Of a stretch of DNA of 64,000 bases, positions 9,512 to 22,937 are shown one piece after another. The stretch comes from Leptospira stimsonii. Its GTDB lineage: Bacteria > Spirochaetota > Leptospiria > Leptospirales > Leptospiraceae. Made by a program: the position numbers and the translations under genes. The stretch's first letter is position 1, and each line of letters starts with the position of its first letter. The stretch spans positions 62,001 to 126,000 of the forward strand of contig NZ_QHCT01000003.1 of NCBI RefSeq assembly GCF_003545885.1. The letters run 5' to 3'. The notes beneath the pieces were generated by a model. The model was not told the origin of the DNA and did no database searches. It was given only the letters and a program-made list of their open reading frames with translations.

Positions 9512-11713
9512 TTATAATTTCTCAAGCGGAGTATAGGCAACAAAAAAGTTCTTCTCCACGTTCCCGAAACGAATCGCGACCTTGGTATTCTTTTCCTTTC
9601 CCGAAACCGTTAAAATCGTGCCGATCCCGAATTGTTTGTGTTTTACCCGATCTCCTGCCTTCAACTGGAGATTGTCCGGTGAAGGCGGTTCGGAAAAACC
9701 GGAATCGAATTCCTCTTCCGTTTCACGGATCTTAGAAGCGAGGGGCGGCCCCTGGGGACGTCTCGCCGTGCGCTCTCTCGTCGCAAATTGCTGTTCTCCG
9801 AAACATTCTTTCGGAACCTCCGCCAAAAACCGAGATGGAATTCTGTCTTCTACCTTTCCAAATTTACGGGAAGTTCTACAAAAACTCAAATACAAATCCT
9901 TTCGAGCCCGAGTCAGAGCGACGTAAAAAAGGCGACGTTCTTCTTCGTCTCCAAAGTGAGAATCTTCCAGACTCATACTGTGAGGAAAGGTGCCCTCTTC
10001 CAATCCGGATAAAAAGACGATCTGAAACTCGAGTCCCTTCGCGTTATGCACCGTCATAAGATTCACGTAGTCGGTCAGTTCTTTCGTATCTTCCTCACTC
10101 GTGAGAAGACTGATCTGGTTGAGATATTCTTCCAAGGAGGGAGAATCAGAATTTTTCTCGTATTCTTCGATCGAGTTTACGAGTTCTTGCAGGTTTTCCA
10201 GACGAGCGATCGATTCTTCCGTTCCTTCTTCTTTGAGATAGGACATGAGGCCGGAGCGATTCAAGAGTTCGATCGCAATTTCGGAAGGAGAAGAACCTTT
10301 TTCGGTCTTTTCGATGAGGTCGCTAAACAGATGAAAGAGCTCTTTGCCCTTTGCCTTCGCCGCTTTCTTTAATGGAATCTCTTCCCTTCCCAAGGTTTCC
10401 AAAAGGGAAATTCCTTTTTCGAGGGAGAATTCGCGGATCTTGTCGATTCCGGAATCCCCAATTCCCCGAGGCGGATAGTTTACAATTCTGAGGAGGGATA
10501 CCGAATCGACCGGATTGGAAACAACGTTTAAGTATGCGATAAAGTCCTTGATCTCGGCTCGATCGAAAAACCGAAAGCCTCCGAAGATCTTATACGGTAT
10601 TCCGAGATTGCGAAGAGCTTCTTCGAAGTATCTGGATTGAGAATTCGTTCTGTAGAATATTGCAATATTCTTATATTCCGTTCCGGAAGAATACGCTGAC
10701 CGGATTCGGGTGATGATTCCGTGCGCTTCCTCGGACTCGTTTTGGAACTCGGTGAGAACCACCGGAGAACCCTTCGGGTTGTTTGTGAAAATTTCCTTCT
10801 GTTTGCGTTGTGTGTTGTTCGAGATGACGCGTGATGCGGCGAGAATGATGTTCGAAGAGGAACGGTAATTTTCCTCGAGTTTGATCACGGTCGAATCCGG
10901 AAAATCCTTTTCGAAGTTGAGAATGTTCGCGATATCCGCGCCCCTCCAGGAATAGATCGATTGATCGTCGTCACCCACGACGCAGAGATTCTTTTTTTCG
11001 CCCGTGAGAAGAATCACGAGTTCGTATTGGACCTTGTTCGTATCCTGATACTCGTCGACCATGACGTATTCCCATTTGTGACGATACTTCGAAAGCGCAT
11101 CCGGAGATTTTTGCAGGAGTTGAACCGTCTTCCAGATGAGATCCCCGAAGTCGAAAGCCTTGCTTGCTTCTTTTCTTTTTTCGTATTCTTTATAAATCGC
11201 GGAAACGTTCTTAGAAAAATCGGTCCGTCCTTCCTTTTCGAGATAAGCTTCCGGAGACAACATCTTATCTTTGAGACCGCTGATATAATTTCCAAGCATC
11301 GACGGCTTGTAAAATTTTGGATCAAGAGAAAGGTCTTTCACGACTTGTTTGAGAAGTGATTCTTGCAGAGTTGTATCGTAAACTGTGAAACCGCCGGCGT
11401 AACCGAAAAACGAAGCTTCTCTTCTTAGGATATAAAGACAAAGTGAGTGAAACGTTTTGATCTGAAGATTGGCGGGTAAGAATGGAACTAAGTGTTTGAC
11501 TCGTTCCTGCATTTCGGCGGCCGCCTTGTTCGTAAACGTAACGGCGCAGATTCTATCAATCCCGTGATTGATAAGAAGATTCGCGATTCTATGAGTGATC
11601 ACGCGTGTTTTGCCCGAACCCGCTCCCGCTAAAATCAGGACTGGACCGGAAACTTGGAGGACGGCTTTTTTTTGTTCTTCGTTTAAACCTTCGAGGAGAG
11701 GATCCACGGTCAA
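9512..11713 (-). CDS. pcrA: ATP-dependent DNA helicase PcrA/UvrD
   Basis: Superfamily 1A 3'-5' helicase for mismatch and nucleotide excision repair and fork clearance. Visible motifs: the Q-motif LNEEQKKAV, Walker A at residues 29-36 (AGAGSGKT), motif II DEYQDTN, motif III GDDDQSIYSWRGAD, and later VNLMTVHNAKGLEF and VALTRAR. The C-terminal end (KHKQFGIGTI...VAIRFGNVEK) is the Tudor-like domain of PcrA/UvrD that contacts RNA polymerase. The 733-residue length is typical. The start codon at 11713 overlaps the bamA stop by 4 bases, which suggests translational coupling. Confidence 0.95.
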   Translation of the reverse strand: MTVDPLLEGLNEEQKKAVLQVSGPVLILAGAGSGKTRVITHRIANLLINHGIDRICAVTFTNKAAAEMQERVKHLVPFLPANLQIKTFHSLCLYILRREASFFGYAGGFTVYDTTLQESLLKQVVKDLSLDPKFYKPSMLGNYISGLKDKMLSPEAYLEKEGRTDFSKNVSAIYKEYEKRKEASKAFDFGDLIWKTVQLLQKSPDALSKYRHKWEYVMVDEYQDTNKVQYELVILLTGEKKNLCVVGDDDQSIYSWRGADIANILNFEKDFPDSTVIKLEENYRSSSNIILAASRVISNNTQRKQKEIFTNNPKGSPVVLTEFQNESEEAHGIITRIRSAYSSGTEYKNIAIFYRTNSQSRYFEEALRNLGIPYKIFGGFRFFDRAEIKDFIAYLNVVSNPVDSVSLLRIVNYPPRGIGDSGIDKIREFSLEKGISLLETLGREEIPLKKAAKAKGKELFHLFSDLIEKTEKGSSPSEIAIELLNRSGLMSYLKEEGTEESIARLENLQELVNSIEEYEKNSDSPSLEEYLNQISLLTSEEDTKELTDYVNLMTVHNAKGLEFQIVFLSGLEEGTFPHSMSLEDSHFGDEEERRLFYVALTRARKDLYLSFCRTSRKFGKVEDRIPSRFLAEVPKECFGEQQFATRERTARRPQGPPLASKIRETEEEFDSGFSEPPSPDNLQLKAGDRVKHKQFGIGTILTVSGKEKNTKVAIRFGNVEKNFFVAYTPLEKL

Positions 11714-14598
11714 AACCTATAATCTCCGATCCCGAAGACAAACTGAAACGCGTTGTCGGAATCGAATTTTGTGAAAGGGTGATCCGCGACTCCGGTGTAT
11801 TTTAGTTTTTGTGCGAAGTAAATCCGAAGTGGAAGAACCGGGATTTGAATCCGAAGACCAACCCCCCAGGAGAATCGGAACTTATCGAGCGCGATATTGT
11901 TTCCGGAAAGAACGAGGTTCGCAGGATTATTCAATTCTTCATATGTATAATCCGCTTTTCGAAGAGCGGTCAGATTGTAAGAATTCGTAAGCGCATAACC
12001 GACGGGATCCTTCTGTTGTGCTTCTAAAATACGTTGATCATACGTCGTAAAAAGATCTCTTCGAACACCTTGCGCACGATTCACTTCTTCGTAAAGCGCT
12101 CCCGCGTCGAAGAAGGTTACGAGCCAGAGTAAACTTGGTTCGATCGGAAATCGAAGTTCGGATCCGAAAATCATACGACTCGCGGCCCCGTCCCTCCACT
12201 CGGTCGGGTATTTTGCATCGTTATAAAACCAACCCCGAAGCGATTCGTAACCGCCGAGGAATTGTAAGTCCTGCAACTGGATATACGGATTTTGAATTGG
12301 ATCCTGTTTTCCGTACGACGGAACCCTTTGGAACGTAAAAAGGGAAGAACTTCTGAATTCTTGAACGACTCTCCAACGACGAAGCGCGTTGTTTCTAAAC
12401 AATCCGAAAAGACTATAATCGAACCAAGTATGATAGTATTCCGCTAAGATACGATACTGGTCAAAATGGGACTGACCGCCTAACAACTGACCAACGTTAT
12501 CCACCTGAAAAAGAAGGTCGTAACCTTGAGTCGGATTAAAGACGTTATCACGAATATCATAGGCAAGACCGTTAGAAATCTGGGAACGGAACTGCCAACC
12601 TCTTCGAACTTCCGCGAGAACCTGATCGGAAACGAGGGAGGATGGATTAGTGGAAGCATAGATACTCGGAGAGTAACGGTGGAAGTGAGTCCAGTTGATA
12701 AAAATACGATGTCCGATCCCGACCGTAAAACCGACCCCGTCCCGAGAATAGATCGCCTGTTCTTTGATCGACTGCTGGTTGTTGTTTTCCGTAATGGAAA
12801 CCGCTCCTACGTTGTAAATCCTTGAGGAATAAAAAAGGGAAAGCGAAAGAGACCAAGGTTTATTGTAGAGCCAAGGTTCCGTCCATGTCACCTGGAACAA
12901 TCTTCGATAGGGACCGAACTCGATTCTTCCGGATATTTTTTGCCCGGTTCCGTTGAGGTTGTTTTCTCCCACTTCGGTAAAGATGGAAAAACCCGTGATC
13001 GTTCCGTAACCGCCCCCCATAGAAACGGTTCCCGTCGGCTGTTCGAGAACTTCGATGATGAGGTTCATCTTCGTCTGATCGGAACCCGGCCTCATGTTGA
13101 AGTTGACCTCTTTGAAGTAGCCGAGGTTATAGATTCTTTCCCGAGAGCGGTTTACGAGAGAAGAATTAAAAAGATCGCCTTGTTTGAAGAGTAATTCTCT
13201 TCGAATCACCCGATCTTGAGTTTTCTTGTTTCCTTTGATAACAACGTTTTCAACATACGCCAAGTTGTTTTCGCGGATATTAAAATCTACGTGAACGAAT
13301 TTTTTTCCGTGTAACTCGGGTTTGGTGTTATAGAGTTGTCTTAAACGTTTGATATGAAGTTGAGAATATTCGGTCTCGCAGACTTTTCTTTCTTCTTCCG
13401 TTTTACGAGTGTAACAGTTTTCGTAGTATTCTATATTTTCGCGATCGAGCGAGATTACCTTTCGTCGAGGAATTACCTGAGCGAAGAGATATCCTCTTGA
13501 ACTATAGAGTTCGTTCATGGTTCCTCGATCCCGCATAAAACGAGTTTCATCGAAGAGAACACCCACGTCTGCGTCGCTATAGTCTAAGTTCCGCTCCAGT
13601 TCCTTGACTGGTAAGAGAGGCTTTAACTCTTCCTTGGGGGTTTCGGGAGGGTTGTTTTCTTTATTCAAAAAGAGAGGTCTTCCTTCCGCGTCCAAGGTCT
13701 TATCGTGATTGAGAGTATAACCGTTGAAGAAATAGACTTGTCCTTCCGAAATCTTGATATTTACGATGATCACCCTTCGATCTTTCTTTTCCGGATTTTC
13801 CCAGTGGATTTCCCAGTTGGTACCTTCGCGCATGAGTTCCGCGTCTAAATAACCTTTACTTTTGAGATACGCGATGATCGTATCTTTATCCTTTTCGAAA
13901 GAAGATTCTTTAAAATTTCCGCCTTCAAAAACTCCCTCTTCTTTCATTTCCATCACGGAAAGAAGTTCGGAAGTTTCCACGGATTCGTTCCCATAGACGT
14001 TGATCTTGGATACGGGAATCTCTTCTCCTTCGTCTATGATAAATCGAACGCGAACAAGATTTGTTTTCGGATCCGGTTTTCCCAATTCTACTTTTACATA
14101 AGCGAGAAAAAAACCTTCGTCCCTGTATTTTTGTAAAATCAGATCTCTGGATTTTGTGATTTTTTGAGGAGTAATGACTTCATTGTCTTTTAGAGGAAGT
14201 TTGTCGCGTAGATCCGCTGGAAAAACCTCGTCAGCGCCGACGAATTCGACTTCTTTTACACGCGGCCTTTCTTTTAATTCAAATACGACCCGAACTCCGT
14301 CGCCCAAGTCTTCCGCTTGGATGTCAACGAAGTAGAAAAATCCCGAATTAAAAAGTGTCTTTAGATCCTTGTCTAAAACTTTTTTTGTAAGTTGTTTTCC
14401 GATTCGCATATCGATCATCGATTCGAGATCGCTATCCGGTGTGTTTTTATTTCCCTTGAACTTAACTTCCTTGATCACCTTTCCGAGGTAATCGCTTCTT
14501 TTGGAAAGAAGTTGAGTCAATTCGCCTGAATAGAATAAAAGTCCAAGGAGGATGGCTAAAATAGATCCTTTCAGAATGAGGGAAAATGTTCGTTTCAA
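11710..14598 (-). CDS. bamA: Outer-membrane protein assembly factor BamA (Omp85)
   Basis: Inserts beta-barrel proteins into the outer membrane. There is an N-terminal hydrophobic segment (SLILKGSILAILLGLLFYS), then a long POTRA region (about residues 40-560) and a C-terminal 16-strand barrel with the chain ending in Phe. The loop-6 signature VRGF/Y appears as SLRGW. At 962 residues it is longer than the E. coli protein (about 810), with an acidic insertion in the POTRA part containing PPETPKEELKP. Upstream on the same strand are TolR- and TolQ-like genes, and downstream is pcrA. Confidence 0.95.
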   Translation of the reverse strand: MKRTFSLILKGSILAILLGLLFYSGELTQLLSKRSDYLGKVIKEVKFKGNKNTPDSDLESMIDMRIGKQLTKKVLDKDLKTLFNSGFFYFVDIQAEDLGDGVRVVFELKERPRVKEVEFVGADEVFPADLRDKLPLKDNEVITPQKITKSRDLILQKYRDEGFFLAYVKVELGKPDPKTNLVRVRFIIDEGEEIPVSKINVYGNESVETSELLSVMEMKEEGVFEGGNFKESSFEKDKDTIIAYLKSKGYLDAELMREGTNWEIHWENPEKKDRRVIIVNIKISEGQVYFFNGYTLNHDKTLDAEGRPLFLNKENNPPETPKEELKPLLPVKELERNLDYSDADVGVLFDETRFMRDRGTMNELYSSRGYLFAQVIPRRKVISLDRENIEYYENCYTRKTEEERKVCETEYSQLHIKRLRQLYNTKPELHGKKFVHVDFNIRENNLAYVENVVIKGNKKTQDRVIRRELLFKQGDLFNSSLVNRSRERIYNLGYFKEVNFNMRPGSDQTKMNLIIEVLEQPTGTVSMGGGYGTITGFSIFTEVGENNLNGTGQKISGRIEFGPYRRLFQVTWTEPWLYNKPWSLSLSLFYSSRIYNVGAVSITENNNQQSIKEQAIYSRDGVGFTVGIGHRIFINWTHFHRYSPSIYASTNPSSLVSDQVLAEVRRGWQFRSQISNGLAYDIRDNVFNPTQGYDLLFQVDNVGQLLGGQSHFDQYRILAEYYHTWFDYSLFGLFRNNALRRWRVVQEFRSSSLFTFQRVPSYGKQDPIQNPYIQLQDLQFLGGYESLRGWFYNDAKYPTEWRDGAASRMIFGSELRFPIEPSLLWLVTFFDAGALYEEVNRAQGVRRDLFTTYDQRILEAQQKDPVGYALTNSYNLTALRKADYTYEELNNPANLVLSGNNIALDKFRFSWGVGLRIQIPVLPLRIYFAQKLKYTGVADHPFTKFDSDNAFQFVFGIGDYRF

Positions 14599-14657
14599 CT
14601 TAAAGACTGAGCCACCAGATATTTGCTTACAGAATCAAACCGCTTAAAGGCCGGTAT

Positions 14658-15107
14658 TTATTTTTCTCCGGTTCCCGATTGTCTAACCATGGCTAGATTA
14701 AACTTACTGACTCCTGCCTCGTTTACCTTATCGATTACTTTAATTACTGTTTGATAACTCGCCGTTCCGTCACCACGAATGATCACACGATTCTTTCCAG
14801 GTTCTCTTTTATCCACCGGTCCTAAAAATACGTTTATTTTTTCCGTGAGTTTTTCCAACGGAACGGGGTCTGTGTCTTTATCTAAAAAAATCTTTCCGTC
14901 TTTATTGATCGTGATGACGAGTTCGTCCTTTTTCTTCTCCTGCGCCGTGGAGGAAGAGCGAGGAAGTTCAATCTTCATCACAGTCGATTTTTCCAAGGTC
15001 GCATTCATCAAAAAATATATTACGATAAAGGAAATAACGTCGATCAAAGGAGCCAATTCGATTTGGCCTGCTCTACCCGCTGAAGATCGGAACTTTCTAA
15101 ATTTCAT
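14658..15107 (-). CDS. ExbD/TolR family biopolymer transport protein
   Basis: The peptidoglycan-side stator partner of an ExbB/TolQ proton channel. One N-terminal transmembrane helix (about residues 21-35, [14 protein letters not shown]) carries the conserved proton-path Asp, D23. A periplasmic domain with [12 protein letters not shown] and a C-terminal helix follows. It is 149 residues, the usual size. It starts one base after the stop of the ExbB-like gene, so the pair is one transcript, and bamA lies 59 bases further on. Confidence 0.92.
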   Translation of the reverse strand: MKFRKFRSSAGRAGQIELAPLIDVISFIVIYFLMNATLEKSTVMKIELPRSSSTAQEKKKDELVITINKDGKIFLDKDTDPVPLEKLTEKINVFLGPVDKREPGKNRVIIRGDGTASYQTVIKVIDKVNEAGVSKFNLAMVRQSGTGEK

Positions 15108-15108
15108 A

Positions 15109-15714
15109 TTACTTTAGATATTTGATCGCTTGACCGGAAAGGTTTTCCATCTCTGCGATCGTATCTTCTTTTTTCTTTTGAAAGTAATTGTAGGCAACGT
15201 AAGCCGGAATCGCAATCGCCAAACCCATCGCCGTCGTGATCAAGGCCTCGCTGATTCCCACTTCGGCACCCCGGGTTCCCGAACCTTCTTCAAAAGAGCG
15301 AATGATACCTAAGACCGTACCTAAAACCCCCAGAAGTGGAGAAATTGTCGCGATCGTTCCTAAGCCGGAAAGAAATCTTTCCATCTTAAGAATTTGAGCA
15401 AACCCGACGGAAAGCATTTCCTCTTCGGCAGAATCCATATTCTTTCGAGAAGATTCGATTCCTGCTTGAAGAACCTGGGATGCGGGACCGTTGTTTAAGT
15501 TTTTGAGAAAGTCAGTTGCGGTGTCCCAGTTTTTCTGACGAAACAGGTCCTTGAGTGCGCGCCAATCATTCGGGGCGATCGGCTTCCATTTCGAAAAGTA
15601 GAGCATCCTTTCGATGATGATTGTGAAACCTACGATAGAAACTAAAACGATAACGATAGGAACCGATTCCGGAGGGATCGCAGAAATTAGAGAATCAGAT
15701 TTGGCTAAAAACAT
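15109..15714 (-). CDS. MotA/TolQ/ExbB proton channel family protein
   Basis: Inner-membrane proton channel subunit. Three hydrophobic segments are visible: near the N-terminus ([16 protein letters not shown]), at about 115-140 ([20 protein letters not shown]) and at about 160-185 ([18 protein letters not shown]). The middle one carries the family signature with conserved Gly, Pro and Thr. It is 201 residues. Together with the ExbD/TolR protein behind it, it powers either TonB-type import or Tol envelope constriction. No TonB, TolA, TolB or Pal is in the window, so which role applies is open. Confidence 0.92.
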   Translation of the reverse strand: MFLAKSDSLISAIPPESVPIVIVLVSIVGFTIIIERMLYFSKWKPIAPNDWRALKDLFRQKNWDTATDFLKNLNNGPASQVLQAGIESSRKNMDSAEEEMLSVGFAQILKMERFLSGLGTIATISPLLGVLGTVLGIIRSFEEGSGTRGAEVGISEALITTAMGLAIAIPAYVAYNYFQKKKEDTIAEMENLSGQAIKYLK

Positions 15715-15826
15715 TTGAGTAAAATTCTCCCATAAGTAGAGTTTAAAACTCTCTTGTTACTGCCAAACAGTTTTCTAATCTGCGCCCACCCTTTTTGCGG
15801 GGAATCTCAATAGAAAAGATCCATTG

Positions 15827-17533
15827 TCAAACCGCCTGTTTTTTCAGCAGTTCCTTAGCGTGTTCAAGAGCGCCTTTCGATACCCTCTGACCCGAAATCA
15901 TCCTCGCAAGTTCCAAGGTTCGTTCTTCTAAGCTCAAAAATTCCGCTTTCGAAAAGGTTCTTCCACCTTCTACGAATTTACTGATTTTTAGGTGATCATT
16001 CGCCGCCGAAGCAATTTGTTGAAGGTGTGTGATCAGGATGAGTTGGTGGTTAGAGGCCAAATTTCGAAGTTTCCGAGCCACATCCATCGCAATCTCTCCT
16101 CCTAAACCGGAATCGATCTCATCGAATATTAACACTCTCAGATGCGATTCACCTCCAAGGATGGAACGAATCGCAAGCATCACCCTCGAAACTTCTCCCC
16201 CGGATGCAATTTTTCGAAGTGGTCTCGGCTTTTCCCCCGGATTGGGGCTAAAATAGAATTCTAATTGATCCAATCCAGTTTCGTTTACGATATAACTTTT
16301 TCCCGAAGCGGAAATTTCTCCATCCGGGCTAGGCTCCCAACGGAGAACAACCTGCACCGCCGCGCCCGACATTCCCAGATGTTCCAATTCGGATTTGAGA
16401 GAAGATTCAAAACGAACAAGAGATTCCCTTCTCGCCTTGGAAAGTTGAATCGAAAGAGAACCAAGTCTTGCGGTGACTTTCTCAACTTCCACCTCCATCG
16501 ATTCCTTGTTCTTTGAATTTTTTTCCATCGCTTCCAATTCTTGTTCTGCTTTTCTCTTACAATCCAAAATCTCAGAGAGATCGGAGCCGTATTTCTTCTT
16601 TAATTTGGAAATCAGGTCCAGTCTGGATTGCACGAATTGCAAACGATCCGGTGAAAAGAAAATTTCTTCTTTTTCATCCAACACGGAAGAATTGATTTCC
16701 TTCAGCTGGATATAAATTTCCTGAAGAGAATCCAAGGTCTTTCCAAAGTCCGGCTGAATCGATTTGATCTTTTCCGCCGCGCTCAAAAGTCTCGGAAACG
16801 AAGGAAGAATTGCCGATTCGGAATCTGCGAGATACGAAGAAAGAATTTCAAAATTCTCGGCTAACAGTTCTCCGTGCGCTAAGAGACGTTCTTCTTTGCT
16901 TAAACTCTCCTCTTCTCCGTCTTTCAAATCCGCTTCTTTGATTTCCCGAATTTGAAACGAAAGAAATTCGATTCGTTTGGACTTCTCTTCCTCATTCTTC
17001 CGCAATTCTTCCAAACGTTTTTTTAAACTTTTGTATGTTAAAAAACATTCCTTCACCTGATTGCGAAGCGGAATCAAACCCGCGTGCAAATCGATGATGT
17101 CGAGCTGTTCGCTCCGATCCAAAAGAAGAATCTGATCGTTTTGATTGTGGACTTCCGCGAGCAATTCTCCCAGTCCTCTGAGAGTCGTAGAAGAAGCCAA
17201 GGATTGGTTGATCAAGATGCGAGACTTCCCATCTCGACTGCATTCTCGATGCAATGTAAGCTCTTTGGAATCGGCAGGAAAACCTTTCTCTTTGAGCCAA
17301 TCCAAGGCGATCGGATTTTGAGAAAGGTCGAAAACCCCTTCCAATACGTATTTGGCCGCGCCGGTCCGAATTTCCATCGGACTACTCTTTCCGCCCAAGA
17401 GAGAAGAAATCGCGTCCAAGATCAGGGACTTCCCGGCTCCCGTTTCTCCCGTGATCACCGTCATTCCTTTTTGAAAATCAATACAGGCCTCTTCTATGAG
17501 AGCAAAATCTCTTATATTCAGGGTTTTGAGCAT
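15827..17533 (-). CDS. recN: DNA repair protein RecN
   Basis: An SMC-like ATPase in double-strand break repair. Walker A is at residues 29-36 (GETGAGKS), followed by long coiled-coil arms rich in Glu/Lys, then the ABC signature region [13 protein letters not shown], Walker [14 protein letters not shown] and the H-loop LITHL. The 568-residue length is standard. It begins [15 protein letters not shown], the typical RecN start. It is the first gene of the minus-strand block before the 692-bp gap. Confidence 0.95.
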   Translation of the reverse strand: MLKTLNIRDFALIEEACIDFQKGMTVITGETGAGKSLILDAISSLLGGKSSPMEIRTGAAKYVLEGVFDLSQNPIALDWLKEKGFPADSKELTLHRECSRDGKSRILINQSLASSTTLRGLGELLAEVHNQNDQILLLDRSEQLDIIDLHAGLIPLRNQVKECFLTYKSLKKRLEELRKNEEEKSKRIEFLSFQIREIKEADLKDGEEESLSKEERLLAHGELLAENFEILSSYLADSESAILPSFPRLLSAAEKIKSIQPDFGKTLDSLQEIYIQLKEINSSVLDEKEEIFFSPDRLQFVQSRLDLISKLKKKYGSDLSEILDCKRKAEQELEAMEKNSKNKESMEVEVEKVTARLGSLSIQLSKARRESLVRFESSLKSELEHLGMSGAAVQVVLRWEPSPDGEISASGKSYIVNETGLDQLEFYFSPNPGEKPRPLRKIASGGEVSRVMLAIRSILGGESHLRVLIFDEIDSGLGGEIAMDVARKLRNLASNHQLILITHLQQIASAANDHLKISKFVEGGRTFSKAEFLSLEERTLELARMISGQRVSKGALEHAKELLKKQAV

Positions 17534-18225
17534 ACTTACCTCGAGATACTAAACAAATTATACCCTTCATATAACTGCTATACATATGGTAGCAAGTATT
17601 TTTTTATTCAAAATCCTTTTTTTGGGTTAAAAAAATCTAAATTCTTCTCCGGATCGATTTCCGCCAAACACGCGCTAACGATTTGGTATTAGGAATCCAT
17701 TACTCGTTTGATTTTCTTTTGTAAAGGAAAACGGCTCGTAACGTAGAATCCGATCCGAATAAAAAATCGCGACCGCCAAGGAAACATTCTAAATTTTGAA
17801 TTCTATTGTTTTCTTTCCGAAATCAAACAAAGAAAGTGCCGGATCTACTTTGAAGAATTCTACTTTATGATAATTTTATGGTGTTCTTATGCCTATTTCC
17901 TTATAAATAAAACAAAACTTCCTTTCTTATAGAAAATGAACTTTGAAATCGATCGATTTCTGATTTTAGGATCTATTCTTTCCTTCTCTTTTCAATCTTT
18001 GAAAAAAAAAGGTTCACGAAAGGTTAATGTACAAGCCGTTACCTTGCAAAAAGAATTCGGGAATTCCGATTTCGAACGGAGTAAAAGAATGAGTTTGGAT
18101 TTTCGAGGATTTACCCGATTTTTAGAATATCGTAATTCTGGAATTTGATTGATTCAATCTCTTTGTCATCGAAACTGACAGAGAAAATTGATAAGCGTCC
18201 GGAATCAACGGGGATAGAAAGAAAT
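17534..18225. other. Gap between recN and the GHKL ATPase gene
   Basis: About 690 bases separate two divergent genes. A 70-codon frame at 17936-18148 on the plus strand has no ribosome site and no recognisable domain. The first part is A/T-rich with homopolymer runs such as TTTTTTTATTC near 17600 and probably holds the recN promoter. The rest would hold the promoter of the downstream gene. I see no RNA gene, repeat or strong terminator. Confidence 0.4.
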
Positions 18226-19690
<1,465 letters not shown>

Positions 19691-19868
19691 TCGGAAATCG
19701 ATTTTTTCAGAAAAGAACTTTACACTAAGAGAAAATTATAATATAATTGACTGTAATTTATTGAATTAAGTCTTTATGGTTTACTAAAGCTGAATAAACG
19801 TAATTCAATAATCCAGTCTAAAGAGAAAAGCATCTTCTTCTTTTAGAAATCTAAAAAAGAGTAAAACA

Positions 19869-20168
19869 ATGTCTAAAGAAAAATCAGTATTAAAGAAAAC
19901 CCAGTTAGAATCGGCAATTCGCGGAATCAAGGGGATCGCACACCCAGACCGTCTGCAGATTCTTTTCTTCCTCTCTCAAAAAGAACACAGCGTAGGCGAA
20001 CTTGTAGATTTACTTGGAATCAGCCAATCTGCGGCTTCTCAACATTTGAGTAAAATGAAAATCAACGGAATCCTTTCCAGCAGAAAAGAATCCAATCAGG
20101 TTTTCTATTACTTAAAAGACGGTAAATACAAGGATTTGATCCGTACAATCGTAAAAATCTACGGTTGA
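19869..20168 (+). CDS. ArsR family winged-helix transcriptional regulator
   Basis: 99 residues with the ArsR/SmtB fold: the helix IAHPDRLQILFFL, the recognition region LGISQSAASQHLSKMK and the wing ILSSRKESNQVFYYL. It has no Cys or His cluster of the CxC metal type, so it is probably not a classical metal sensor. It sits alone, 178 bases after the SDR gene in an A/T-rich leader. Its target is unknown. The start at 19869 is supported by AAAAAAGAGTAAAACA upstream, a weak purine-rich site. Confidence 0.88.
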   Translation: MSKEKSVLKKTQLESAIRGIKGIAHPDRLQILFFLSQKEHSVGELVDLLGISQSAASQHLSKMKINGILSSRKESNQVFYYLKDGKYKDLIRTIVKIYG

Positions 20169-20193
20169 TTTTCGAAAACGTATTCAAAATCCA

Positions 20194-21165
20194 TTATGTA
20201 CCCTCTTCCTGATCGAGGAGGGTTACATACTCTTTCACCGCTTCCTTTAACGACGTAAATCCTTCGCTATAACCGGTTTTTAGCAGTTTTGTAGTGTCTG
20301 CACATGTAAAGTACTGATACTTTGCTTTGAGGCTTTCGGGCATTTCCGTGTATTCAATGTTCTTTGGCAATCCGAGAGTTTCGAAAATCGCGGATACAAG
20401 GTCGTTCCAAGTCTCAGCCACACCTCTTCCCAGATTATAAAGCCCCCCATGACCGCCAAACGCGAGATAGGCGGTGATCTTCGCCGCATCTTTTGCGTAG
20501 AGGAAGTCGCGTTTTTGTTCCCCGTCCTTATATTCCTGCCTGTAGGATTTAAAAAGTTTGATCTTTCCTTCCTTTTTAATCTGTTCGTAGCCCTTAAGAA
20601 CCACGCTCCTCATGTCATCTTTATGACCTTCCCCATAACCGAATACGTTGAAGTATTTGATTCCGGTAATCCTATTGAGGAACGAATGTTTTTTTGCATA
20701 AAGGTCAAACATATGTTTGGAATATCCGTACATGTTCAATGGTTTGAGCGCTTCGATATCCCCTTTATCGTCATAACCGTTTGCTCCGTCCCCGTAGGTC
20801 GCCGCAGAGGATGCGTAGACAAAACGAACTCCGTTTTTGAGCGATTCCTTTGCGAGAAGTTTCGTATACTCGAAATTATTTTGGATCAGATAAGAAGCGT
20901 CCGTTTCGGTCGTCGACGAACATGCGCCCAAATGAAAAAGAATATCATAATCTTTGAATAGACTCGAGCGAATCGCAAGTTCCAAAAAATGGTCCTTTTC
21001 CAGATAATCGGAATATTTCTTTCCCACTAAATTCTTCCATTTGGAGGAATTTCCGAGATGATCGACGACCAAAATATCGTCGATTCCTTGGCGATTGAGC
21101 TCCTCAATCAAATTGGATCCGATGAGTCCCGCACCGCCTGTGACTATACATCTTTTTTTCGTCAT
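20194..21165 (-). CDS. hldD: ADP-L-glycero-D-manno-heptose-6-epimerase
   Basis: Makes the heptose of the LPS inner core by epimerising ADP-heptose at C6. The NADP-binding motif is GGAGLIG (residues 10-16), followed by the SSAATYGDG loop with the catalytic Ser/Thr and the Y146-x3-K150 pair (YGYSK). The FNVFGYGEGHK and RDFLYAKDAA stretches are typical of HldD/RfaD. The 323-residue length fits. It ends a minus-strand series whose preceding gene stops 15 bases upstream. Confidence 0.94.
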   Translation of the reverse strand: MTKKRCIVTGGAGLIGSNLIEELNRQGIDDILVVDHLGNSSKWKNLVGKKYSDYLEKDHFLELAIRSSLFKDYDILFHLGACSSTTETDASYLIQNNFEYTKLLAKESLKNGVRFVYASSAATYGDGANGYDDKGDIEALKPLNMYGYSKHMFDLYAKKHSFLNRITGIKYFNVFGYGEGHKDDMRSVVLKGYEQIKKEGKIKLFKSYRQEYKDGEQKRDFLYAKDAAKITAYLAFGGHGGLYNLGRGVAETWNDLVSAIFETLGLPKNIEYTEMPESLKAKYQYFTCADTTKLLKTGYSEGFTSLKEAVKEYVTLLDQEEGT

Positions 21166-21179
21166 AGAATTCTAATTTC

Positions 21180-22933
<1,754 letters not shown>

Positions 22934-22937
<4 letters not shown>

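Noticed and set aside
17936..18148. 70-codon frame between recN and the GHKL gene
   Set aside because: No ribosome site, no domain, and it lies in an A/T-rich promoter-like gap; kept only as part of the gap entry.
19691..19868. Weak AATCG/CGATT hairpin with T-run after the SDR gene as terminator
   Set aside because: The stem is only 5 bp and mostly A/T; it could arise by chance in this A/T-rich leader.
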